From Dermatophilaceae bacterium (GTDB taxonomy: Bacteria; Actinomycetota; Actinomycetes; Actinomycetales; Dermatophilaceae), in contig JAICIN010000002.1 of NCBI GenBank assembly GCA_025924375.1, positions 1 to 48,863 of the forward strand: a DNA stretch of 48,863 bases, read 5' to 3'. Under the pieces are notes generated by a model, which saw only the letters and a list, made by a program, of their open reading frames with translations, did not search any database and was not told the origin of the DNA. Every line of letters begins with the position of its first letter. Within the stretch, counting starts at the first letter, position 1. Positions 9,080 to 17,331 of this stretch are shown piece by piece. Position numbers and translations under genes: made by a program.

Positions 9080-9607
9080 TCAGGACCCGGTCTTTCCCCC
9101 GGACTCCACGTATGCCTTCGGGTCCTTGTCCTGCGGCGTGATGCCCGTCGCGGCCTTCATCGACTCGTAGCGCAGGAACTTCACCGCGATGTCGTGGCGC
9201 AGCTGGAGGTCCGAGTTCAGCCGGAAGTCGGCGAGGTCCTGCCGCTCCTCCTCGCCCATGTGCTTGCTGTTGGCCACCCGGGCCTGGATGACCGCGCCCC
9301 ACCAGCCGTGGCTGCCGGCCTCGTGCGCACTGACCGCCGTGATCGCGTCGCGGATCTCGTTGTGGTCCTTGACGGCGTCCTCGACCTCGTCGTCCGCGCT
9401 GTCGGCGTCGGCGGCGCCCTTCCCCAGCCTCAGCAGCTCCGGGTAGTAGTACTTCTCCTCACCCTCGGCGTGGGTCTCGAGCAGGATCTCCAGCCGCTTC
9501 CACAGCGCCGCGAGCCCCTCGTGGTCGTCACGCGGGAACTCGTCGAGCATGGCGAACATCCGCCGCTGCTCCATGTGCTGGTGGAGGATGACCTCGGTGA
9601 TGTCCAT
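9080..9607 (-). CDS. Hemerythrin HHE-domain protein
   Basis: A 175-residue four-helix bundle of the HHE cation-binding family. Likely diiron ligands are in LHQHMEQRRMF, LLETHAEGEEKYYYPEL, VKDHNEIRDAI and NSKHMGEEE. The C-terminal tail (LNSDLQLRHDIAVKFLRYES) is longer than in a minimal domain. Bacterial hemerythrin-like proteins bind O2 or NO or respond to oxidants. It is a single gene between a convergent lactonase gene and a divergent flippase-like gene. A DUF2249 gene, a family often found with hemerythrins, lies about 3 kb away at 12242. Confidence 0.88.
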   Translation of the reverse strand: MDITEVILHQHMEQRRMFAMLDEFPRDDHEGLAALWKRLEILLETHAEGEEKYYYPELLRLGKGAADADSADDEVEDAVKDHNEIRDAITAVSAHEAGSHGWWGAVIQARVANSKHMGEEERQDLADFRLNSDLQLRHDIAVKFLRYESMKAATGITPQDKDPKAYVESGGKTGS

Positions 9608-9762
9608 CCGGCCACTGTAGGGCCGGGAGGGAAGGGCGACCCGGCCGAGAACCGCAGCGCCATCGCGCTGTCCGACCGGCCCTGCCCCGGCCGACCCTGA
9701 GGTGCCCACCCTGACCGCCACCGCGGGACCCGGGGCGAATCTAGGTACGAACCCCGATGTGC

Positions 9763-9781
9763 CGTGCCCCCTCATGGCACG
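9763..9781. promoter_or_regulatory. Small inverted repeat upstream of flippase-like gene
   Basis: CGTGCC and GGCACG, separated by 7 bases, end 11 bases before the ATG at 9793. It could be an operator or an mRNA hairpin near the ribosome site. The rest of the 185-base gap back to the hemerythrin start holds nothing else I recognise. Confidence 0.3.
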
Positions 9782-9792
9782 ACACTCGCGCC

Positions 9793-10911
9793 ATGGCCCT
9801 CCTCGAGCGTACCGAGCCGGCGCCCGTACGCGCAGCCGGGCCGCCGGCACACGGCTCCAGGGCAACCGCACGTGGGGCGTTCCGGCCGCGGCGCCTGGGG
9901 CGGGCCCTCGTCCCGGTCGCGCTCGCGGCCGCGCTGGTGGCCTGGGTGGTGCCGCGCGTAGCGGGCGCGGCGTGGAGTGACATCGGGGCCGCGCTCGGGC
10001 GCCTCGGCATCCTCGAGCTGGCCGCCATCACCGCGCTCTGGCTCGCCGGCCTGTGGGTCCACACCCTCGCCCTCACCGCCGCCATGCCGGGGCTGTCGAG
10101 CCGGCGGGCGTTCTTCCTCAACATCACCGGCAGCTCCGTCTCCAACATCCTCCCTCTCGGAGGGGCCGCCGGCACCGTGCTCAACTACACGATGAGCCGC
10201 TCGTGGGGCTTCACCCCCGCAGCCTTCGCGCGCTGGGCGCTCCTCACCAACATCTGGGACGTCCTCGTCAAGCTCGCCCTGCCCGGCTTGGCGCTCACGG
10301 GGCTAGCCCTCGCCCGCATCGACGCCGGGCACGATGTGAGCGTCCTCGCTGGGGCAGGCGTCGTCCTGCTGGTCGTGTTCGCCGCGGCGGCCGGACTGCT
10401 CAGCACCGGTGACTCCGGTGCGCGGGCGCTGGGGCGTGCTGCCGACTGGGTGGCGGTGCGGGTGCGCCGCCCGTGCCGGGATGCAGGCGGGTGTGCCGGG
10501 TCGGCCGTCTCGCTGCGCCGCGACAGTGCCGTCCTCATCGCCTCCGCCTGGGGCCGGCTTACCGTGGGGAAGGTCGCGTACGCGGCGCTCCAGGCGGCGC
10601 TGCTGTGGTTGTGCCTGTCCTGCGTCGGGCGGGTGCCGGCGCTCGCGGTGGTGTTCGCGGCGTTCGCCGTGGAGCGGCTGCTCTCACTGGCGGTCATCAC
10701 GCCGGGCGCCACGGGCATCGTGGAGGTCGGCATGACGGGAGTCCTCGGCGCCCTGGGGGCGGACGCGGCCTCCGCGGCCGCCGGCGTGCTGCTCTACCGG
10801 GCCTTCACGGTGGGCATGGAGATCCCCGTCGGCGGCGCCGGCCTGCTCTGGTGGAGCCTCAGGCGCTCCGCAGGCGCGCCACGCAGCGGTGCGGCTCCGC
10901 GAACGGCGTGA
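9793..10911 (+). CDS. UPF0104/lysylphosphatidylglycerol synthase transmembrane-domain protein
   Basis: A multi-spanning inner membrane protein of 372 residues. About seven or eight hydrophobic segments follow an Arg-rich cytosolic start. The late motif ITPGATGIVEVGMTGVLGALG corresponds to the PGG-x-GxxE signature of the LPG-synthase TM (flippase-like) family, and NITGSSVSNILPLGGAAG matches an early conserved loop. No synthase domain is attached, so the role is probably lipid or glycolipid handling rather than aminoacylation. I use the ATG at 9793, since an upstream in-frame ATG at 9757 adds a non-conserved segment. Its end overlaps the convergent HTH gene by 53 bases. Confidence 0.8.
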   Translation: MALLERTEPAPVRAAGPPAHGSRATARGAFRPRRLGRALVPVALAAALVAWVVPRVAGAAWSDIGAALGRLGILELAAITALWLAGLWVHTLALTAAMPGLSSRRAFFLNITGSSVSNILPLGGAAGTVLNYTMSRSWGFTPAAFARWALLTNIWDVLVKLALPGLALTGLALARIDAGHDVSVLAGAGVVLLVVFAAAAGLLSTGDSGARALGRAADWVAVRVRRPCRDAGGCAGSAVSLRRDSAVLIASAWGRLTVGKVAYAALQAALLWLCLSCVGRVPALAVVFAAFAVERLLSLAVITPGATGIVEVGMTGVLGALGADAASAAAGVLLYRAFTVGMEIPVGGAGLLWWSLRRSAGAPRSGAAPRTA

Positions 10912-11503
10912 GGCTCTCCACCCGCAGGGGCGCGTCGAGCTCCTCGAGCAGTCCCCTCATGAGGCCGCGGTGCACGGCGCAGACGACGCGTCCGTCGGTC
11001 TCGGCGAGCTCGAGGAACGGGCACGGCGTGATGTCGACGCGGCGGCCCTGTGTCTCCTCGACGGCCGTGGAGTCGAACCCCACCGTGGCCAGCCCGTCCA
11101 CGACGGCCTGCGCTGCGGCCTCCTCCGTCGCTGCCCCGCCACGCGAGCCGGAGGCGAGGTCGCGTCCCCACGCCGCACCGGCGGCCTCGGCGCGCTGGGC
11201 CGCCCGGGACGGCTCCCGCTCGAGGTGGCGGGTGAGTATCTGGGCGAGGACGCGGTAGCTGCGCTCGCCAACCTCGGGAGCCGAAGCCGACACGGCATAC
11301 AGCATGCGCGGGCGCCCCGGTGAGGTGCGCGCCTCCGCGCGGCGCTCGACGAGGCGCGCGCTCGCGAGCGCCTCGAGGTGGAAGCGCGCGGTGTTGCCGT
11401 GGAGCCCCACGGTCCGCGCGAGCTCGGTCGAGGTCATCGGTCGGCGCGCGTCCTGAAGGGCAGCGAGGACCCGCGTGCGTGTCGGTCCGAGACCGGTGGG
11501 CAT
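10859..11503 (-). CDS. HTH transcriptional regulator with Cys-rich (SufR-like) sensor region
   Basis: A 214-residue regulator. Residues 10-70 form a winged helix (TSTELARTVGLHGNTARFHLEALASARLVERR) of the ArsR/DeoR-like type. The C-terminal part carries Cys161, Cys175 and Cys207, with His178 and His205 close by. The C-x13-C-x31-C spacing recalls actinobacterial SufR, which uses Cys to hold an Fe-S cluster, so a redox or NO-sensing cluster is plausible but inferred. It is the last gene of an operon with the DsbA-like and DUF2249 genes (a 10-base gap follows the DsbA-like stop) and may control it through the palindrome at 12503-12525. Confidence 0.78.
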   Translation of the reverse strand: MPTGLGPTRTRVLAALQDARRPMTSTELARTVGLHGNTARFHLEALASARLVERRAEARTSPGRPRMLYAVSASAPEVGERSYRVLAQILTRHLEREPSRAAQRAEAAGAAWGRDLASGSRGGAATEEAAAQAVVDGLATVGFDSTAVEETQGRRVDITPCPFLELAETDGRVVCAVHRGLMRGLLEELDAPLRVESLTPFAEPHRCVARLRSA

Positions 11504-11513
11504 GGCGGCGACC

Positions 11514-12245
11514 TCAGGCGACGTGCGGCGCCGGGTAGAGGACCTGGCGACGACCGCCGCGGTCGACGGGAGGACGGCGCCCGGGGCGCGGCCACTCGAC
11601 GGGCCGGGCGGGGTCGACGTCACTCTCGGCGAGCATCGTGCCCAGGCGGTCGACGGCGTCGACGCCGAACACCGGGCCGTCGTGGAGCACCAGGACGGGT
11701 ACCACCTCGTGCTCGAGGTCGTGCCACTCACCACGCCAGTCGCGCACCAGCCGCCAGCCGGTCGTCGTCATCGGCCCACCGGTGACGTCGACCGCGTGGC
11801 CCCAGCGGCGCAGGGGGTCGCTCGTCGAAGAGCCCGACATCACCGCCTCGGCGAGCAGTGTGCGGACCGTCCTGGGGTCGGAGATGTCGACGCCGTGGCG
11901 CCAGAACGCCTCGAAGATTACCGGCGCGGCGACGTCCGCGACGTTGGCGCCGTGGCACTCGGCGTAACCGGAGATCGCCGCCCGCGTGTGCGGGACGAAC
12001 CCGGCGAGGGTGTAGGGCAGGTCCTCGTCGGGGAGCAGGTGCGAGACGACCTTGTCCATCTCGCTCTGGAGGGCGGTGAGCTCGTCGCGTCCACCGCGTG
12101 GTGAGCCCGGGTGCCACGGGTCGTGCTCGACGGCCCGCAGCTCGAACCGCTGGCCGCCGGTGCCGAGCATGGCGAGCCGGCGGTAGGACAGGTAGCTCCA
12201 CGGGCAGCTGAAGTCGCCGTAGAGCACGGCTGGTCTTCCCGTCAC
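11514..12245 (-). CDS. DsbA family (FrnE/HCCA-isomerase-like) thioredoxin-fold protein
   Basis: A 243-residue protein with the thioredoxin-like active site DFSCPWSYLSYRR, so Cys14-Pro-Trp-Ser17. The second Cys of a classical CPWC site is Ser, so simple dithiol oxidase chemistry is unlikely; relatives include FrnE and 2-hydroxychromene-2-carboxylate isomerase. The GTG start overlaps the DUF2249 stop (GTGA), meaning coupled translation, and fixes the start. There is no signal peptide, so it is cytosolic. The C-terminal 30 residues are Pro/Arg-rich. The substrate is unknown; the operon context suggests redox or Fe-S stress. Confidence 0.78.
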   Translation of the reverse strand: MTGRPAVLYGDFSCPWSYLSYRRLAMLGTGGQRFELRAVEHDPWHPGSPRGGRDELTALQSEMDKVVSHLLPDEDLPYTLAGFVPHTRAAISGYAECHGANVADVAAPVIFEAFWRHGVDISDPRTVRTLLAEAVMSGSSTSDPLRRWGHAVDVTGGPMTTTGWRLVRDWRGEWHDLEHEVVPVLVLHDGPVFGVDAVDRLGTMLAESDVDPARPVEWPRPGRRPPVDRGGRRQVLYPAPHVA

Positions 12246-12475
12246 GATGCGGGCTCGGTGCGTCCGATGCGGATGCGCCAGGTCTCGGGGCCCTGCTCGA
12301 GTGGCTCCCACTCGAAGCGGCCGGGCTGCTCCGCGGCGAGCTGGTAGTAGAGCGGCTTGGGGTCGTGGTCGTTGACGAGCTCGAAGGACTCGCCCGGCTC
12401 GAGCGCCCCGTAGGTCTCGAAGATCAGCTGGTGGCGTCGGGCCGGGGCCTCGGTGCGGACGTCGAGGACGGTCAT
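12242..12475 (-). CDS. DUF2249 domain protein
   Basis: A 77-residue protein that is a single DUF2249 domain. The motifs TYGALEPGESFELVNDHDPKP and WEPLEQGPETWRIRIGR are the conserved core, including the NDHDP turn. DUF2249 proteins are TusA-fold-like and are often encoded beside hemerythrins and nitrogen-oxide metabolism genes; their biochemical function is undefined. It is the first gene of the three-gene leftward operon, with an AAGGAG site before its ATG and the palindrome at 12503-12525 just upstream. Confidence 0.85.
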   Translation of the reverse strand: MTVLDVRTEAPARRHQLIFETYGALEPGESFELVNDHDPKPLYYQLAAEQPGRFEWEPLEQGPETWRIRIGRTEPAS

Positions 12476-12502
12476 GGCATCTCCTTCACGGTGGGGACAC
12501 CA

Positions 12503-12525
12503 TTTTCACAAACTTTTGGTGAAAA
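12503..12525. promoter_or_regulatory. Candidate operator of the DUF2249 operon
   Basis: A perfect inverted repeat, TTTTCAC-N9-GTGAAAA, in an AT-rich island unusual for this genome. It ends 28 bases upstream of the DUF2249 start. Size and position fit a homodimeric repressor or activator; the Cys-rich HTH protein encoded by the third gene is the obvious candidate. The assignment is inference. Confidence 0.6.
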
Positions 12526-12560
12526 CGATAGTCCTCGGCCGGTTCCCGACTGCGTCAGGG

Positions 12561-12736
12561 GAGTCTTCGGACTCCTCGGCCGGCTCCCGCCTGCTGCAGC
12601 GGGGTCTTCGGACTCCCCGGCCGGTTCTGGTCGGTCAGTGAGTCCGAAGACTCGGCTGGGCACCGCTCTGGTCGGTCAGTGAGTCCGAAGACTCGGCTGG
12701 GCACCGCTCTGGTCGGTCAGGAAGTCCGAAGACTCG
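12561..12736. repeat. Five 41-bp-period hairpin repeats, likely copA terminator cluster
   Basis: The palindromic 14-mer GAGTCTTCGGACTC is at 12561-12574, with a variant at 12602. Its reverse complement is at 12640, 12681 and (variant) 12722, so a period of 41 bases holds on both sides of an orientation switch. The 12627-12667 and 12668-12708 units are identical. Each unit folds into a short stem closed by a TTCG tetraloop: in plus-strand RNA for the first two and in minus-strand RNA for the last three. The last three lie directly after the copA stop on the copA transcript and could serve as terminators. Nothing else is seen between 12526 and 12757. Confidence 0.75.
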
Positions 12737-12757
12737 GCCACGTGGCAGTCGGGCCGG

Positions 12758-15046
12758 TCAGCGGGAGGGGCGGAACCCCCGCAGCCGCAGGCTGTTGGTC
12801 ACGACGAAGACCGACGAGAACGCCATCGCGGCACCGGCCAGCATCGGGTTGAGCATCCCGGCTGCCGCCAGGGGGATCGCTGCCACGTTGTAGGCGAACG
12901 CCCAGAACAGGTTGCCCTTGATGACGGCCAGCGTCCGGCGCGAGAGCCGGATCGCGTCCGCCGCGACCCGCAGGTCGCCCCGGACCAGCGTGAGGTCGCT
13001 CGCCTCGATGGCGACGTCCGTGCCGGTGCCGAGGGCGAGGCCGAGGTCCGCCTGCGCGAGCGCGGCGGCGTCGTTGACGCCGTCGCCGACCATGGCGACG
13101 ACGCGGCCCTCGCCCTGGAGGCGCCGGACGACGTCCACCTTGTCCTGCGGCATGACCTCCGCCACCACCTCGTCGATGCCCACCTCGCGGGCCACCTCGC
13201 CGGCGGCCGCGGCGTTGTCGCCGGTCAGCAGGATGGGCGTCAGCCCGAGGTCGCGCAGGTCGCGCACCGCCTCGGCGGAGGTCTCCTTGACGGTGTCCGA
13301 GACGGCCAGCACGCCACGGGCGGTACCGTCCCAGGCGACGGCGACCGCGGTGGCGCCGCGCTGTTGCGCCGACTCCAAGGCGGTTGCGAGCTCGTCGGGG
13401 AGCGCGACCGACCAGTCGGCGAGGAGCCGCGGACGACCGAGGACGACGGCGTGCCCGTCGACGACGCCGTGGACCCCCAGGCCCGCGTCGTTGGCGAAGC
13501 CCTCCGCGGGTGGCAGCGCTGCGCCCAGCCGGGACCGGGCGCCTTCGGCGACGGCCGCCGCCACCGGGTGCTCGGACGCGGCCTCGAGCGCCCCGGCGAG
13601 GCGGAGCACCTCCGCAGGGTCCTCTCCCGGAGCGGGGACCACGTCCACGAGCGACATCCGGCCCGTCGTGACCGTGCCGGTCTTGTCGAGCACGACGGTG
13701 TCGACCGCCCGGGTCGACTCGAGGACCTCGGGCCCACGGATGAGGATGCCGAGCTGCGCACCCCGGCCGGTGCCCACCATGAGGGCGGTGGGTGTGGCGA
13801 GCCCGAGGGCGCAGGGGCAGGCGACGATGAGGACGGACACGGCGGCGGTGAACGCGGCCGACCAGCCGCCGCCCGCGACGAGCCAGCCCACCAGGGTGGC
13901 CAGCGCGAGGACGATGACGACGGGCACGAAGACGCCGGAGATCCGGTCGGCGAGCCGCTGCACCTGCGCCTTGCCGCTCTGGGCCTCCTCGACCAGCCGG
14001 GCCATCTGCGCCAGCTGCGTGTCGGCGCCGACCCGCGTCGCGCGCACGACCAGCCGGCCACCGGCATTGACGGTGCCGCCCGTCACGTCATCACCGGCGC
14101 CGACCTCCACGGGCACCGACTCGCCCGTCACCATCGAGGCGTCGACCGCCGAGACGCCGTCCTCGACGACGCCGTCGGTCGCGATCCGCTCACCGGGCCG
14201 CACGACGAAGCGGTCGCCGACCACCAGGCGCTCCACCGGCACCCGCTCCTCGACCCCCGGGCCACCGTCCGGCCCGGGCCGCAGCACCGAGGCCTCCTTG
14301 GCCCCGAGCTCCAGCAGCGCACGCAGCGCCGCACCGGCGGCGCGCTTGGAGCGCGCCTCGAGGTAGCGCCCGGCGAGGAGGAAGGTCGTCACCCCGGCCG
14401 CGGCCTCGAGGTAGATGTTTCCCGCGCCGTCGCTGCGCGCGATCGTGAGCTCGAAGGGGTGCCGCATGCCCGGCATACCGGCGGTGCCGAGGAAGAGCGC
14501 GTAGAGGGACCACCCGAACGCCGCCAGGGTCCCCACCGAGACGAGGGTGTCCATCGTCGTGGCCCGGTGGCGGAGGTTGGTCCACGCCGCCCGGTGGAAC
14601 GGCAGTCCGCCCCACACCACGACGGGCGCTGCGAGCGCGAGCGAGGCCCACTGCCAGTAGCGGAACTGCAGCGCGGGGACCATCGCCATCGCGACGACCG
14701 GGGCGCTGAGCACGGCGGAGACGACCAGCCGCTCCCGCCATGCCCGGGTGCGCTCGTCCTCGGGCGACGCAGCGGCCTCCTCGGGGGTGTCGCCTCGGGG
14801 CGCGGTCGGCTCAGGTGCCGGCCTCGCGGTGTAGCCCGTGCGCGTCACCGTCTCGACCAGCTCGCCGGGCGTCACGCCGGCGGGGAAGCTGACGTGCGCC
14901 TTCTCGGTCGCGTAGTTCACGGTGGCCGTGACGCCGTCGATCTTGTTGAGCTTCTTCTCGATCCGCGCGGCGCACGAGGCGCAGGTCATGCCCCCGATGA
15001 GCAGCTCGACCTGGCCGCCGGCGTCGGCCCGGGCGCCGGCGCTCAT
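12758..15046 (-). CDS. copA: Copper-translocating P1B-type ATPase
   Basis: An integral membrane ATPase of 762 residues that exports Cu(I). An N-terminal heavy-metal domain carries GGMTCASC (Cys22, Cys25). The membrane CPC metal site is Cys410-Pro-Cys412. TGES marks the actuator domain, DKTGT has the phosphorylated Asp454, SEHP is in the nucleotide domain, and GDGVND is the hinge. A charged linker (residues 75-100) separates the first domain from the transmembrane region. The ATG overlaps the copZ stop (ATGA). It is the last gene of csoR-copZ-copA, expected to be induced when copper releases CsoR. All catalytic residues are intact. Confidence 0.96.
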   Translation of the reverse strand: MSAGARADAGGQVELLIGGMTCASCAARIEKKLNKIDGVTATVNYATEKAHVSFPAGVTPGELVETVTRTGYTARPAPEPTAPRGDTPEEAAASPEDERTRAWRERLVVSAVLSAPVVAMAMVPALQFRYWQWASLALAAPVVVWGGLPFHRAAWTNLRHRATTMDTLVSVGTLAAFGWSLYALFLGTAGMPGMRHPFELTIARSDGAGNIYLEAAAGVTTFLLAGRYLEARSKRAAGAALRALLELGAKEASVLRPGPDGGPGVEERVPVERLVVGDRFVVRPGERIATDGVVEDGVSAVDASMVTGESVPVEVGAGDDVTGGTVNAGGRLVVRATRVGADTQLAQMARLVEEAQSGKAQVQRLADRISGVFVPVVIVLALATLVGWLVAGGGWSAAFTAAVSVLIVACPCALGLATPTALMVGTGRGAQLGILIRGPEVLESTRAVDTVVLDKTGTVTTGRMSLVDVVPAPGEDPAEVLRLAGALEAASEHPVAAAVAEGARSRLGAALPPAEGFANDAGLGVHGVVDGHAVVLGRPRLLADWSVALPDELATALESAQQRGATAVAVAWDGTARGVLAVSDTVKETSAEAVRDLRDLGLTPILLTGDNAAAAGEVAREVGIDEVVAEVMPQDKVDVVRRLQGEGRVVAMVGDGVNDAAALAQADLGLALGTGTDVAIEASDLTLVRGDLRVAADAIRLSRRTLAVIKGNLFWAFAYNVAAIPLAAAGMLNPMLAGAAMAFSSVFVVTNSLRLRGFRPSR

Positions 15047-15261
15047 GGCGCCAGCGCGTAGGCGCCCGCCTCGTCGAGGGCGGCCTCCACCTCTGCGCGG
15101 TCCAGCTCGCGGTCCGCCCGGACGGTCACCTGCGAGGTGCCGCCGGGCACGAGCTCGACGTCGACGTCGCTCACTCCGTCGACCGCCCGCAGCTCCTCGC
15201 TCACGGCGCTCACGCAGTGGCCGCAGGTCATGCCGGTGACGGGGAATGTCTGGGTGCTCAT
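15043..15261 (-). CDS. copZ: Copper chaperone, heavy-metal-associated domain
   Basis: A 72-residue single HMA domain with the metal loop GMTCGHC and the usual beta-alpha-beta-beta-alpha-beta pattern ([20 protein letters not shown]). CopZ proteins carry Cu(I) in the cytosol and hand it to CopA or CsoR. Its stop overlaps the copA start. A 127-base spacer (15262-15388) separates it from csoR; the spacer holds one GTATGCC heptamer but no gene I can support. Confidence 0.92.
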   Translation of the reverse strand: MSTQTFPVTGMTCGHCVSAVSEELRAVDGVSDVDVELVPGGTSQVTVRADRELDRAEVEAALDEAGAYALAP

Positions 15262-15388
15262 CGTGGTGTCCTCTCGTGGGTCTTGTGTATGCCGGGCGGC
15301 CGGGTGGCCGTGGCCGTCGGGTTGCCGTGGCGCGGCATCGGCGAGCGCTACATCGGCTCGCCGGTCGGGATCCGTCTCGTCGTGGCGG

Positions 15389-15673
15389 TCACGAGCGCAC
15401 CAGGCGCGCGATCGCGTCCGAGGCCTCGCGCACCTTCTCCTGCGCCTCCGGGCCGCCGCGCCTCGCGGCGTCGACGACGCAGTGCTCGAGGTGCTCGTCG
15501 AGGAGCTCGAGCGAGAACGACTGCAGCGCCTTGGTGGCGGCCGACACCTGGGTGAGGATGTCGATGCAGTACTTGTCCTCCTCGACCATCCTCTGCAGCC
15601 CACGAACCTGTCCCTCGATGCGCCTCAGGCGCTTGAGGTGGCTGTCCTTCTTCGCCGCGTAGCCATGTGCCAT
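15389..15673 (-). CDS. csoR: Copper-sensing transcriptional repressor CsoR
   Basis: A 94-residue all-helical DUF156 repressor. The copper ligands Cys36 (DKYCID), His61 and Cys65 (HLEHC) fall at exactly the same residue numbers as in the Mycobacterium tuberculosis CsoR, and RRIEGQVRGLQRMVEEDKYC is the family signature. The tetramer or dimer binds a GC-rich dyad and leaves DNA upon binding Cu(I). A candidate operator is at 15711-15730, so autoregulation of csoR-copZ-copA is expected. Confidence 0.95.
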   Translation of the reverse strand: MAHGYAAKKDSHLKRLRRIEGQVRGLQRMVEEDKYCIDILTQVSAATKALQSFSLELLDEHLEHCVVDAARRGGPEAQEKVREASDAIARLVRS

Positions 15674-15710
15674 CGCCCGCTCCTCCCGCTCGTCTCGTCG
15701 ACCATCACAA

Positions 15711-15730
15711 CCATACCCCCTCCCCGTATG
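15711..15730. promoter_or_regulatory. Candidate CsoR operator
   Basis: CCATACCCCCTCCCCGTATG: ATAC and GTAT arms flank runs of C, resembling CsoR-type boxes with TAC-C runs and GTA. The right half has CCCC where a perfect dyad would have GGGG, so only the outer arms are symmetrical. It lies about 40 bases upstream of the csoR ATG, between csoR and the CDF gene end. Confidence 0.55.
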
Positions 15731-15755
15731 TTCCGCGACGGCCCCCAGGCGCGCG

Positions 15756-16700
15756 TCACGGGAGGCTGGGCTCGTCCGGGGTCGCGAGGGTGAGCACCGC
15801 CTCGGTGATGTGCGGGTCGGACTCCAGCTCGCGCTCGAGACGGCGCAGCGCGTAGGCCACCTTCGACTCCGGCTGCTCCCCGGTGAGGTCGACGCTCGCG
15901 ACCAGGAGGAGCTGGCGCGGGCCGACGTACTCCAGCCGGAGGTAGGCCACCCGCTCGACCCCCGGCAGCGACCGGAGCCGCTGGAGGGCGCCCTCCCGCA
16001 GCATCGGGTCGCTCTCCTGGCCGTTGAGGAAGTCGCGGTTGCGGTCGATGAGCACGACCGCGACCACGCCCAGCAGCAGCCCGATGGCGATCGATCCGAG
16101 CGCGTCGTAGACCGCGTTGCCGGTCACCGTGTGCAGGAAGATGCCGAGCGCGGCGATGACCAGCCCGACGAGGGCGGCCGAGTCCTCGGCGAGGACGGCC
16201 CGCAGGGTCGGGTCAGAGGTGCGCATCGCGTGCTCGAGCACGTCGCGGTGGAAGCGCTCACCCTCCTTCTTCGCCGCGCGGTAGGCCTGGGCGAAGCTCG
16301 AGCCCTCGAACACGAAGGAGACCGCGAGGACGCCGTAGCTGAGGGCCTGGTGCTCGGCCGGCGCGTGCGAGCCGAGCTGGGAGACGCCGTGCCACACCGA
16401 GACGGCCGCCCCCGCCACGAAGATGCCGAGGGCGGCGAAGAGCGACCAGACGTAGGCCTCGCGGCCGGAGCCGAGGGGCCGCGAGGGCGTCGGCCCGTGC
16501 CGTGACTTGCGCTCCGCGATGATGAGGAACACCTCGTTGCCCGCGTCGGCCCACGAGTGCGCCGCCTCCGCGACGATCGACGCCGAACCGCTGACCACGG
16601 CCGCCACCGACTTGGCGATGGCGACCGCGACGTTGGCGCAGAAGGCCAGCACGACGGTCCTGGTCGAGCTGCCCTCGTCGCTCCGTCGGGGACCGGCCAT
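15756..16700 (-). CDS. Cation diffusion facilitator transporter (SLC30A9-like)
   Basis: A membrane divalent-metal/proton antiporter of 314 residues with about six transmembrane segments and a cytosolic C-terminal dimerisation domain ending in DPHITEAVLTLATP. The transport-site motif AEAAHSWADAGNE gives the first HxxxD pair, and AVLAEDSAALVG the second conserved position. RKSRHGPTPSRPLGSGREAYVWSLFAALGIF is the SLC30A9/ZnT9-like subgroup signature. The metal is not determined; Zn or Mn are likely. An in-frame GTG lies three codons upstream of the ATG used. Proximity to the copper operon does not show copper transport. Confidence 0.9.
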   Translation of the reverse strand: MAGPRRSDEGSSTRTVVLAFCANVAVAIAKSVAAVVSGSASIVAEAAHSWADAGNEVFLIIAERKSRHGPTPSRPLGSGREAYVWSLFAALGIFVAGAAVSVWHGVSQLGSHAPAEHQALSYGVLAVSFVFEGSSFAQAYRAAKKEGERFHRDVLEHAMRTSDPTLRAVLAEDSAALVGLVIAALGIFLHTVTGNAVYDALGSIAIGLLLGVVAVVLIDRNRDFLNGQESDPMLREGALQRLRSLPGVERVAYLRLEYVGPRQLLLVASVDLTGEQPESKVAYALRRLERELESDPHITEAVLTLATPDEPSLP

Positions 16701-16764
16701 GGTCCCCACGCTAGGGCCGGCCGGCCGCGCCGTCCTCCCACGGGCTGAGAGCGCGCACTCAAGA

Positions 16765-16781
16765 TCTTGACTAATTCCAGA
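16765..16781 (+). promoter_or_regulatory. FurA box / furA promoter region
   Basis: TCTTGACTAATTCCAGA closely matches the AT-rich FurA-binding site known upstream of mycobacterial furA, which ends TTGACTGATTCCAG. TTGACT can also act as a -35 element. It is preceded by a perfect palindrome, TCAAGATCTTGA, at 16759-16770. The site lies 20 bases upstream of the furA ATG and predicts peroxide-responsive autoregulation. Confidence 0.75.
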
Positions 16782-16801
16782 TCAGGTGGTGGGCTGCAGT
16801 C

Positions 16802-17251
16802 ATGACCCCCGACCTCGAGCCTGCCGCGCTGCTGCGCGGTGCGGGACTCCGGGTCACCGCCCCCCGGGTCGCGGTCCTCTCCGAGGTCCACGACCACCCC
16901 CACGCCGACGCCGACACCCTCGCGTCAGCCGTGCGGAGCCGCCTCGGCTCGGTCTCGACCCAGGCCGTCTACGACGTCCTGCGGGCGTTGGCCGACGCCG
17001 GCCTCGTCCGCCGCATCGAGCCGGCAGGCTCGCCCGCGCGCTACGAGGCCAGGGTCGGCGACAACCACCACCACGTCGTCTGCCGCAGCTGCGGTGCCAT
17101 CGGCGACGTGGACTGCGCGGTGGGGGAGGCACCCTGCCTCGAGGCGAGCGACAGCCACGGCTTCGCCGTCGACGAGGCGGAGGTCACCTTCTGGGGCCTG
17201 TGCCCCGACTGCCGGACGGACCGCCGCACGGAGGTCGCGGCGTCCGCCTGA
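16802..17251 (+). CDS. furA: Fur family peroxide-responsive repressor
   Basis: A 149-residue Fur protein. Residues 5-75 form the winged helix ([33 protein letters not shown]). The regulatory metal site is in [19 protein letters not shown], and the structural zinc uses two CxxC pairs, CRSC and CPDC. FurA proteins linked to catalase genes sense H2O2 through metal-catalysed oxidation. The neighbouring box at 16765 and the catalase gene 80 bases downstream on the same strand support this subclass rather than global iron regulation. A small GC stem (17257-17272) lies between it and katA and may attenuate readthrough. Confidence 0.9.
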   Translation: MTPDLEPAALLRGAGLRVTAPRVAVLSEVHDHPHADADTLASAVRSRLGSVSTQAVYDVLRALADAGLVRRIEPAGSPARYEARVGDNHHHVVCRSCGAIGDVDCAVGEAPCLEASDSHGFAVDEAEVTFWGLCPDCRTDRRTEVAASA

Positions 17252-17331
17252 CCCACGGCCGGTGCGCCGGCCTCCCCGCCGGCCACCCGGCATACGAGCC
17301 CATCACCCTCACCCACGCGAAGGAGCGCCTG

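Noticed and set aside
13364-15061. Long plus-strand frame antisense to copA
   Set aside because: The minus-strand frame holds every P-type ATPase motif; the antisense product has only His/Arg-rich low-complexity sequence.
15262-15388. Extra small gene or N-terminal extension between csoR and copZ
   Set aside because: The frame is open but has no ribosome site or family similarity; the copZ ATG at 15261 begins exactly at the metal-binding domain.
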